NCBI GenBank assembly: GCA_024509875.1
Contig: JAMPIV010015279.1
Location: forward strand, 62,001 to 126,000
Length of the DNA: 64,000 bases
Reading direction: 5' to 3'
Origin: Oreohelix idahoensis
Taxonomy: Eukaryota; Mollusca; Gastropoda; Stylommatophora; Oreohelicidae
The translations under genes and the position numbers were made by a program. The notes beneath the pieces are model-generated. The model was not told the origin of the DNA and searched no databases. It was given only the letters and a program-made list of their open reading frames with translations. Below are positions 26,301-38,300 of this stretch, piece by piece (within the stretch, counting starts at the first letter, position 1; every line of letters begins with the position of its first letter).

Positions 26301-29300
26301 GAAGCAAACGAGGGTAAATTACTGTCAACAGTTGCTCAAAAAGTGTCAGTCAAAAAATTTTTTGGAGAACATGGTGACAGTAGATGAGACTTGGGTACAC
26401 CATTATGACCCCGAATCCAAAATTGCCAGCATGCAATGGAAAACCCCGGGCTCCCCAACACATGTCAAGCCGAGGGCGCAGAAATCTGCAGGAAAAGTGA
26501 TGCTGACTGTTTTTTTGGGACGGCAAAGGTGTCCTTTTGAAAGATTATCTGCCTCGTGGCAACACAGTTAATGGACAGTACTATGCAGATCTTCTCACAA
26601 AACTAAGAAAGGTTGTGACCAGGAAACGAGGGATAACGCTCGCTCAAAATCTTCCTTTGCTTCAAGACAACGCGCCCTCTCACAAAGCAACTTGCAGCCA
26701 ACGATTTGAATATTGAAATTCTTCCACACCCACCATATTCTCCAGAGGTGGCTATATTGAAAAGGAATAAACACTATACAAAATTTCAGCTCTCTGTGAC
26801 ATGTCCTTCATGGTCAGGCCCAAGACTTATGTCAATCCCCTTGTACAACAGTTAAGAAAAAATTATACAACAGTTAAGAAACAATTATTCAACAGCTAAG
26901 AAAAAATTATACAACAGCTAAGAACAATTATACAACAGTTAAGGAAAAATTATACAACAGCTAAGAAACATTATAAATTAGCTAAGATAAACAATTATAA
27001 AACTGCTAAGAAAAAATTGTACAACAGCTAAGAAAAAATACAACAGCTAAGAAAAAAAAAAGATTTTATTAACAGCTATGAAAAAGTTATACACCAGCTA
27101 AAAAAAAATACTGAACAGCTAAGAAAATAAGATTTTACAACAGCTAAGAAAAAATATTGAATAGCTAAGAAAAAAAGGTTTCTTCTTCTTCTTCCTCGTT
27201 CGTCCTGAAAAGGACGGTGGTTGCATTGTGTCTGTTTACGCCTAAGCTGTGATATCTGCACCTTTCGGTCGACACATTCGACTTCTGCACGGCATTTTTT
27301 AGGGACCGGGTTTGCCTTCCCATTTTGATCCGTACTCGCTCAGCAAGACTGCACTGCTGCAGACTGTTTCCAGGACCACCACGTGGAGGTGGAGTACGGT
27401 CTTGACCTGCTCTGGTTCGCTGGTCCTGATGCAAGCAGTCAAGCTATGGGTCGCTGACTGCATTCACTACTGCTGCATCTTTGGGTCCCCAAAAAAGGTT
27501 TTACAACAGCTAAGAAAATAAATGATAAAACAGGTTAGTAAAAAAATTTGAACTACAACTAAGAATAAAAATTATACCACAGCTGTGAAAAATAGATTTC
27601 ATAACAGCTATGAAAAAAAAAACAACATACAACAGCTAAGAAAATATTTATACAACAGTTATGAAAGAAGTATACAACAGCGAAGAAAAATTTATACAAC
27701 TCAGAAAAACATTAAATAACGTCAAAGAAAAACAACAGGAAGAAAAAATGTACAACAGATAAGAAACAATTATACAACAGGTAAAAAAAATGTAGAACAG
27801 TAAGGAAACAAATTACACAAAACAGTTTTAAAAAATAGAAATCTGTGCACCTGCTGACCAGCTGTGATTGGACATGCAGGTCCCTGGACACTGTCATCAG
27901 CTGGATTGCCATTGTAGTTCCCACACAGACCACACACAGAGTCCTTGGCGTTTCTAGGAACTGTAACCTCCACAACATCTTTACCGTCCCATATAACCAT
28001 CAGTTCAAATACAGTCCACAATTGCTGGAGAGAAAGTTTGTGAAATAGCATGTATTCTTGTTTCATCGTACAAGACTTGAATAACCTTCTAAATAACATT
28101 ATCTCATCTTAAAAAATATGACAAACTCTACAAGGTAATGTTATCACATATAGCTTGAATATAATTTTGACAACAACCTCCAGCATGAGAATGGAGATAG
28201 AGGCAGCTAAAGCAGGCTGGAGGTGGCTGTTTGAAACTCAATCAACCAGGGCAGTTATGTTATCAGCCTCTCAGTCAGTGGTTAGAAGGTCCAAAATGAA
28301 TGGCTATGGCATGAATGAAAATTATCCATAGAAGCTATGAGTCTTCAGGCATTGTATGGATCTACTGTCTTGATCACACAGGGGTATGCAAGAATGGAAA
28401 CCAATAGACTAGCTTTGAGAGCACCCATAGTGGGGACACTGGATATGGATAAAGGAGAGATACAAAGGACAATTGATGATCACCTGTTGGAGAATAACAC
28501 TGCAATCAATGAATCAACACGGCTAAGGCTGTTGTAATCTGGCATCACACATAGCATAAATAGAAGTATAAGAGGTTGCATCTGTCATGTATACAGCCAG
28601 CACAACAGGAACAATTAATATTCATAGCCTTCGACATTTGCTAAGGGAGACTTAGCAGTTATGGTTTTGCCCAGAGTGTAGTGATGTTGATTCTGTTCAA
28701 CAATTACAGGATGTGAACTGTCAACAAGATAATGTTATTTCATTTTAGGGGTCATCCACCCATGATGTCACACAGGGGGGGTGGGGGTCAAAATTGTGTG
28801 ATGTGTGACGATAGGGGGAGGGGGGTTTTGGAAAGATATGATGTCACACAAAAATATAAGTCATACTCGCTTCTTACATAAATTATATTTCTACTTTTAT
28901 CCGCAACAGTTAACTTATCCACAATATTTAACTTTTATCTGCATTTGTTTACTTTTATCTGCAAAAGATGACTGATATGGTTGGTTCTGTTCTCTTCTTA
29001 TAGTCTGGATAGCTCTCTTTTTCTCAAAGTATGTGACTTCATTATCTTCTTGTTCACATTCTCCTCCCTTTTTTGCAAGTTTATCTGCCTTTTCATTTCC
29101 GGGTACATTTCCGGGTACACCACAATGAGATGGTACCCACTGAAGTATGGTTCTCTTTTTGGCAGCTACCTTGTTTAGTTCATTTCTCAGATGCGGGAGT
29201 TTACCACCCTTGAGAGCTTGCAGGACAGACAGTGCATCTGTGAGGATGACTACCTGGTGGCAGTCAGAGTTGGTGTTATAAATCATATTTGCAGCTTGCT

Positions 29301-32300
29301 CTAGAGCTTGAACCTCAGCTGTATAGTTGGAACAGAATTTACCAGTGGGAATGTGCCTAGTCTCATAGTGGTTGTCAGGATATGAGATAAAGATACCGGC
29401 ACCTCCATTCCTAACAGCATTAGTTGCTGATCCATCTGTATAGGCATGTATCCATGATTGATCGGGATAGCTTTCTTGGATCATACTCAATGTAGCAGTT
29501 CGTTTTTGCAGATCATTATACTCACATCCACTTGTGAGACCACTGACCGACGTATTAATTTGGAGGGCACTGCTGGCCTGCTCCCATGGTACAGGGTATA
29601 GGGTGGGCTTCAGTGGTGTTGTCTTCATAGATAGGTCTTCTTGATGCTGTCTTATAAGTCTTTTTCCCCGATGCACAAAGCTGCTACGCTTTAGACGTCC
29701 CAATGCCAGATCATCTAGTCTTGCCTTCATTGGGTGCGTTGGCATACTGTTGTACTTTTCCATCTGGATCATGGTCTTTGTGTCTCTTCTATGGGACAAT
29801 GTCTGTAATCCAGCAACCTTCTGCATCTCTGTTATTGGTGTAGTTTTCATGGCTCCTGTAATGAGCCTGAGAGCTTGATTTTGCACCTTGTCCAAGGACT
29901 GCAGGTGTGAGTTAGCAGCTGATGACCATGCTGCTGAGCTAAACTCTAAGTGTGGTCTTATTACTCCACTATAAATCTTCTTTAGATTTCGTTCATTTGC
30001 TCCCCAGTTGGTACCTGCCAATTTTCTGAGTATGCCTAGTCGTCTTCGGGCCTTTCCTTCTGCATTTTCAATATGCTTATTCCATGTAAGCCTTGGGTCA
30101 AATGTCACCCCAAGATAGGTGGGGTAGCTTTCTTCCTTGATAACGGTTGTCCCTAGGTGTATGTTAGCTGATTTGTCCTTGGGGGCGAGGGAGAACAGTG
30201 TTGTGGAGGTTTTGTCTGTGTTTATTGTGATAAGCCATTTCTCTGCCCATGACACTAGCATGTCTGCTGCCCGCTGCATTCTATAATTTGCTGTGGTGAC
30301 ATTTTCATCAGCGCACCAGAGTACTAGGTCATCTGCATATAAGGCAGCTTTCACTCCTGCAGGGAGATCTTTCACCAGGTCATTGATGTAAACAAGGAAG
30401 AGTGTAGGGGAAATTACTCCTCCTTGAGGTACCCCCTGATGGAGCAACACTTTTCTGCTCTGCAGACCGTCAAGAGTGACTCTAGTTCTCCTGTTACGCA
30501 AGTATGACTGGATCCATTTCATCATGTTGCCTTGGATTCCACCTCTCCCAAGTTTTGCAATGAGGCCATCTTTCCACACCCTGTCAAAGGCCTGCTTGAA
30601 GTCGACCCAGATCGTTAGGACCTTTTTCTTCTCCTGAAAGGCATCTTCTATTGCTTGAGACAAGTAAGTAACTTGGTCTTCTATACTGTAGCATTCTCTA
30701 AATCCAGCTTGTTCCGGCACCAGGATCTGCTCAGACTCTAAATACCATTTCAATCTGTGGTTGACTATTCGCTCCATAGTCTTCCCAACACAGCTTGTGA
30801 GACTGATTGGCCGGTAACTTGCAGCCTCGGTCTTACATTTCCCTTTCTTTAGTATGGGTATTGTGATGGCTTCTCTCCATACTTGGGGTACCGTTCCTTT
30901 CAACCAGCTGTGGTTGAATATCTCAAGCAGTTTTGTCTTTGCTGCTGAGCTCAGATTTACTAGCATTTCGTTGCTGATTTTGTCTGGGCCGGGTGACTTT
31001 TGAAACTTAAGCTTGGAAATAGCCTTCTGTAGTTCTCCTAGTGTGATGGGTTCCCTCATTGGGGCAGGAGTATCTGTCTGTCCCATGGTTGCCAGTATTT
31101 CTTTTCTTATCTCTCTCTGATGGTCTATGTTAATGGGTAAGTTGCTTTCTGAACTGTATCTTCTAGCAAACAAGTCTGCAGCTTGTTTTCCTCTGAAAAG
31201 TTTGCCACCTTCATCCAATGTGATAGTCTGCCTTGGTGAGGAACACTCTTCATTTAGAGACTTGACTAATCTCCAAAGTTTCCTGCCGTCTTTCTCAAGG
31301 TTCAGCGATGCCGTTTTATTTCTCCAGCTTTTCCGTTTTTCTTCTAGCTTTGTTCTCTGAAACTCTGCTACAGCCTTTTTCCATTTGTTGTGAGTTTCAA
31401 GTGAAGGCTGAGACTCTGCGTTCTTTCTAGCCTTGTCCATAGCTTCCTGACGTTCTTGGAGTGTGCTGGACCAGTATGGTATGTAGTTACGCCGGCATCC
31501 TTTGGGAATGGTTTCTTTTGCAGCTTGTAGTATGCATCTGTTGAAGTCTTTTACCACTTCATTAATATCTCGGTTCTGTACCTTGAGGGTAGACAGCAGC
31601 GTGTTCACCTGATGCCTGAATAAACCCCAGTTGGCTTTTTTGTAGTTCCATCTTGTAATGGCTGGGCCTGTACTGAGAGTTGCACTCTGGACAGTAAGAA
31701 AGATTGGGCGATGGTCGCTTCCCCCTAGTTGATCTCCTACTTCTCTACTAATAGATCCAGCTATATCTGGTGTGGAGAAGGCAAGATCTGGTGTTGAAGT
31801 TGTGTGCCATCCTCTGGAGTAGAAGGTAGGAGTATCTGTGGCATTATTGACTAGGATTAGGGAGTGATCATCTTGCCAAGTTTCAACCTCTTCACCTCTG
31901 TGATCCAGATGGTTATAGCCCCAGCTCTGGGAGTGGCTATTAAAGTCTCCAACTGCTATAAAGTTGGTGGCTGGTACCTGTATAGAGCTGAGACTCAGAG
32001 GTTTGTTGTTCGGACAGTAATAGTTCAGGAGTTCTATTTCCATCCTGTCTACCTTTATCTGCAGCAGCTGATATTCTGCTCCATCCATGAAGGTTTTCCT
32101 TTCGTGTGCAGGAATGTTATTCCTTACAAGAGTAAGTACTCCTCCTTTTCGTCTATCTTTTCTGTCGGATCTGAAGCATTGATATCCCCTTATTTTAAAG
32201 GTTTGATCTGCTTTCAAGTGAGTCTCTTGGATACAGCAAACACTGACTTGCTTCTCATACAAGATGTTTTCCAGCTCTGTCTTTTTGCTGTATCCAGCCT

Positions 32301-35300
32301 GCTTGCTGTTCACTCCCTCTGCATTCCAGTGCATTATGACAAGTGGCACTCTGGGTTTCTCTTTTTCTGTTTTGTTTTGGTCAGTAGTTCTCCTCCGCCG
32401 TCTGCTGACTCCACAAGACGGTCTAGAGGGTCCTCCAGTAGCTGAGGGTGGGCTCTGTCGAGGCTCAGAGCCCGGCACTGCACCTGCCTGGTGGAGCTCC
32501 ACAGGGCGAGCACCAGAACGAGATTTATTTGACGGTGTACTCTCCATAGAAAAAAAAAAGCGAGTTGCATGATACTGTGGTTTCCGGTGCGCCTTCTGGC
32601 CCAGTATCTACGACTTTAGCACCTGCTCAACGGGAGAGTGGGCTCATCCCTAATCTGTTTATGTTCCCAGTAGTAGACTATTCGCAAGCAGCCTGGGGGT
32701 GTCACTGCTCTGCGTGGACCTTGTTTACCGAGGCGGCGTCCAAGCTCGTATGGTGAAAATATGGTTGCGTTATCTTCAAAATAGCCCTGTCTTTCCCGTG
32801 GCTTTTCTGCCATCCTGCAACTTTGAGTTAGGGAGTTCTGAGCTCCAGTCTCTTTCCCAGGCGTTTTATCCTGGCCTGGCACGCATACAGAGGACCCCAC
32901 TTCTGGTTCTAAGTTAGCAGTTGGGGATAGGTGGGGTAGCACACTGTGCATTCCCCGTCATCCAGGGGGCTCTCCAACTATGCAGAGCTTGCACAATGCT
33001 GTGCTCTGGTTTTGGGCTCTCCCAAGGAATCCTCACGTCCTGCACAGAGCCACTTCCAGATACCCACCACCTGCCAACCCTCCATTGTAGAAATCTCCTG
33101 CATGCGGCCATCCAGTCAAGAGCCAGTATTAAGTCTGGTGCCCAAGTGATCCCCCCAAGCTCAGTGTGCAATGCTGGGTTCTCATCATGCTGCAACACAG
33201 GGGGGATTGTGATGCTCAGCCATCTCTCTCAATTCTGCACCGATAAGTGACATCGGGGACTTAACTGTGCCTCAGTGCTGGGAGGCCCCGTTTCCGGGTA
33301 CACCACACACAGCCAATTGAGGCAACGGTCGCCGTGGGCGTGATAGACGACAAACAGTGAAGAATGAGGCAAGAAAGCATTTAACCCATGAAGTGGGGGT
33401 GGATTGGTGCAGACCAGAGCATGTACCACTCGCCGGTGGGTTCTGCATCTACACCTATAGGGTTCCACCCACTCCTCAGCCCATTTAGTCTGGCCCCTCA
33501 CCCAGGACCTGTCCGGCTTGGGTGACCCTGCCAGGAGTAAAACTCCCGCCGGCATAGCTCCCGGGATCATTGGGGCGCTCAAGCTCTCCAACCACGGCAA
33601 GGTAGGCTTACATGTGGAGAGTTTTATCTCATCAAAGTTGCAGTTATATTTTTAATAATAAATAGAAAACAAATGGTAAAGTGTCAAAAATCTAATATAT
33701 TTTATTATTTTTTTTTTTTCCCATTTGATCGTTTCCTTTTGACAGGGAAGAGGATAAATCACATCCCTTGAAAAAAAAGCCATCAATTTTTTTAGTCATG
33801 TCCAACACAAGAATCAGAATCAATTCAAATGTCAAGTCAGTCCTATTGTATGACTCTGAACATGGAGAACAACAAAAACAACAACCAAAAAGTGTCAGAC
33901 TTTCACTAATGGGTAAAAAAAGGTGATCTCATAGAAGATACTGCTGTAGGGGAGTGAAGTGTTAGAGACTTCACAATACTTGATCAAGTAACCACTTACC
34001 CTCTTCAATGCCTTTGCCTTTCAGTGTCCCCTTAGATACTTTCAGTGTCCCCTTAGATACTTTCAGTGTCCCCGTAGATATTTTCAATGTCCTCTTGAAT
34101 ACTTTCAGTGTTCCCTTAGATACTTCCAATGTCCTCTTGAATACTTTCAGTGTCCCCTTAAATACTCTTAGTGTCCCCTTAGACACTTTCAATGTCCTCT
34201 TGAATACTTTCAGTGTCCCCTTAAATACTATCACTGTCCTCGTGAATACTTTCAGTGTCCCCTTAGATACTTTCAATGTCCTCTTGAATACTTTGTGTCC
34301 CCTTAGATACTTTCAATGTCCTCTTGAATACTTTCATTGTCCCCTTAGATACTTTCAATGTCCCCTTGAATACTTTCAGTGTCCCCTTAGATAATTCCGG
34401 AAACCACATCAGGTATTCTTCTAATTCATGTTGTGGTCCTTACAGAACATGGCGCCTCCACTGTAGCTGGTGCCTTTGCAGAAAGCCTGCATGAAGCATT
34501 CGCATGCTCTGGCAGAAGTGGTTTTTGTGGCAATATGTTTTATATGATGAGGTTGCCAACCCTCTACATAAATCCATATTAGTCACCCTGTTGCTACATG
34601 CCTAAGGGTACAATAGTCCTATTGCTCTATGTCCCTTCAGAGATTCCTGAAAAATTATACGTGGTCACCAGGTATTAGTTGATTTGTTTTTTTTACAAAC
34701 TGGTTTAGACGTGGCATACAAAAGTATGGTTGTATTTATCACAACAGTGTCCTTTTTCGCTCTCTGCAGAGCAAGGAGCCATCACTTTTGTTGGCCACTT
34801 GCAGAAAGCCTACACCATAATATTCCTGTGCTCTTGCATTAGTTGTTTCTATTGCATTTTGTTTTACATCAAGAGGTAGCCAGCCCTATGCACAACCTCA
34901 TGTCAGTCGCCTCTTCTGAGATGCCCAAGGAAGAAATAGTTCTATTATTTATCTGTCTACTTAGAACCCCACAGGAAATACATGGGGCATGACTGGATTA
35001 GTAGACAGACATTTGTTTAACAAACTGTTTCTCATATTCAACTTACAATTTTATGGTTGACGACAGTGATGCTGAAGCGATGGCCATCATAATATTGTCT
35101 GACCACATTACCATCTACAATGATCCGTCCTTCCTGCTCTAGCCGGATCTCTTTATTAAAAATGTACACTCTCACAGATTTCACGTACGTGTACTGGCCT
35201 GGTCGCAGGCTGCTTCTCTTCCAGGTCTGAATTTCAATTCTGGATATGGAAAGATAACCGCATTCAATTGATTCATTCATAATTCTTCACCTCCCAAAGC

Positions 35301-38300
35301 ATAGGCCTTCATCAAACTTATGCTAAGTTTTCCTGTACTGTGTATTAGTATTACATTAGTATTACATTCAAGGTCTTTCTATATCTTCATCATCCTCTTC
35401 ATTTCTATCTCCATCTTTCATCTCCATGTGTTCTTTGGTCTCCTACTACCCTTTTTACCCAGGGGATTCCAGAAACACGACCGCCTAGTAATGCTATCAG
35501 CAGATTTCCTTAGTGTGTGTCCTAACCATCTCCAACGTCTTCTTCTCATCTCCTGCTCCACTGGTGCTTGTCTGGTTCTTGTCATTAGTTCCACATCAGT
35601 GATCTTGTCATACTACGTACTTGAATACTTCTATTCTACATAAGCGTGCATTTATAACAGTATGTAGCTTTTTGCTTGACCAGATGTTTAACCTATTTTA
35701 CAATGAACCAGACAGCTTATCAGCTACAGATGACAGTCTAGACATCTATTGTACTTGGTCGATGTTGCTGTAGTAGCTGCAGTAGTCGCGGTACATGCTA
35801 TAGGGGTAATTGATAAAGTGGTAGTTAGCGTTCTGCCACGTGTGGTAGTTCCCGGGGTCTCCAAAGACACAAAGAAAGACTACGACTACTACACCCTCAG
35901 GCATGTCCTACAAGGCAACTAATATGAGGTTGTGCATGAGCCTGGCAACCCCATCATGTAATACAAATTGTTATAGAAACCACCGCTGCAAGTGCATGTG
36001 ACTGCTTGATGCAAGCTTCCTGCCAGTGGACCAACTACAGTGGTGGCTCTATAAGGAAGGCAAAGGAAAAATGATGTTGATGATGATTTATGAATTGAGA
36101 GTGTATCAGTGGTTACATATAACAAAACACAGTTGCTAGATATTATAAAACACAGTGTCAGGTATAACAAAATGTAGTTAGATAAAACAGACCAGTCTTT
36201 GGTTCTTCGTCTTTTGCACTTCATATACATCTCATATCTCTTGCAATTAATCTTTGCCAGAGAATGTCAAATTTTACTTCTTGTTTTAAAAAAAAAAAAT
36301 GTTGCCTCATTTTGGCGAGGCACGTCCCGTTCAACATAGTCGGTTATAGTAGGGCACAAGTCCAAATATAAAAGACCTTTAGATCTGATTTAAGTATTAC
36401 ACTACTGATTTTACTTCTGTATTAATGTATCTGCATCAAAGGGATAAGTGTTTAGACTGCTTGCTTCTTGAAGCAAAGGGGCAGAGTTCAACACCAGGTG
36501 GCATCATGTTTTAAGTCTATCCAGCTGTAAAAATTTGCACCTGACTCTGCTGTTGAGTTACGGAAGGCAAAGGCCACCAGGAAGAGAACTGGTCATCCCA
36601 CCTCATAATGCTGAGACCTAGTATATGTGAAGTCTCAAACACTTCTCTTCCTTAAAACGGTAGATGAAATGACAGTAGACGTCCCCCTTTTTTTTGCTTC
36701 ATGCATTCTTGAACCACTATACATCGGATATGTGGACTACGAAAAGGCATTTGACAGTGTAGACAGAGAATCACTTTGGAAATTGATGAGGCATTATGGA
36801 GTTCCCCTGAAGATCATTAATTTAATAAAGAAAACATATGAAGACATGACATGCAGAGTTCTTCATGAAGGACAGCTTACAGAACGTTTGGGATAAGAAC
36901 AGGAGTGTGACAGGGATGCCTCTTATCTCCATTTCTTTTCTTACTAGCAATAGACTGGGTTTTGAGATCATCGACAACATACAACAGAAATGGAATCCAG
37001 TGGAATCTGACTAAGCAGTTGGATGATCTGGATTTTGCTGATGACTTGGCTCTTCTGTCCCATAACCGTAATCAGATGCAGGACAAATTGAAAACACTCG
37101 ATGAGAGGTCACAGCAATTGGGTCTGAAAATACACAGGGAAAAGACAAAAATAATGAGAATAAATGCAGGTAATGATAACAGGGTTGAACTTGAAGAAAC
37201 ACCAATACAAGATGTAGAATCGTACACATATCTTGGCAGCAATATAGAAAAAGTTGGAGGGACAGACAGTGATATCAAACTAAGAATACAAAAAGCAAGA
37301 AGAGCTTTCATTGTATTGGGAAATATATGGAGATCAAGAGAAATCGGATCCAACATGAAAATAAGAATCTTCAACTCAAATGTGAAGTCAATCCTATTGA
37401 ATGGCTCTGAGACATGGAGAACAACAAAGACAACAACCAAAAAGCTACAGACTTTCATAAATGGGTGCTTGCGTAGAATAGAGGGATTAAAATGGTATGA
37501 CAAGGTTACCAATGTGGAACTGAGGACAAGAACAAGTGCCAGTGGAACAAGAGATGAGAAAAAGACGATGGCGATGGATAGGACACACACTGAGGAAACC
37601 TGTTGATAGCATTACAAGACAGTCCTTGTTCTGGAACCCTTAGGGCAAGAGAGGCAGAGGTAGACCAAGAAGCACATGGAGAAGAGAGCTGGAAACAGAG
37701 GTGAAAATGATGAGGAGAACGTGGAAAGAACTTGAGATGATGGCACGTGACAGGAGGACTTGGCATGTGTTTGTTGAAGGCCTATGCTCCTTTGGGAGTG
37801 GAGGGTTATAAATGAATGAATTCTTGAACCAGACTTTGAGAAACTTATGTATCTAAGATGTCTTTGTGCCCAACATGGCACACATAATTTACATTACGAG
37901 GAAGGGAGAGAGGAAAGAAAAGCCTACAAAAATCTTGCCAACCTGGAACAGATCGGACCAGTGTAACATATATGCCACTTTAGTATTATCGGTTCGCTTG
38001 AAACTCTAATGTTTTTTAAAAGAATACAACATTAATCATATATGTAACATTTAAAATAATAATTAAACAAGTAAGTCAAAGACTTCCAGTGCTTTTTTTT
38101 TAACTTCATACTTATATATCTTTCTCATAAAAATGTTTTTTGTGCAGTGTACTGCTTTGCACATTGTTTATGCCACGCATATATTTATGCAGAGGAGCAG
38201 ATGTGGCATCAGATCACCATCTTCTGATAGCCAAAGTAAAAAATGAAACTCAAGAGATATGCAACAATGCAAAATTATAGACAACAGTATAATGTAGGAC

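Larger units (their letters stand above)
25510..27840. repeat. A-rich minisatellite, about 20-23 bp, hosting two insertions
   Basis: Irregular copies of ACAACAGYTAAGAAAAAATT extend over 2.3 kb. A mariner (25718-26843) and SINE-D (27182-27490) sit inside, so about 0.9 kb is true array. It ends about 15 bases from the exon 8 donor. Confidence 0.93.

Noticed and set aside
31864..32445. 193-codon plus ORF opposite the I-type LINE
   Set aside because: Antisense shadow of the 1210-codon ORF. No domain and typical complementary composition.
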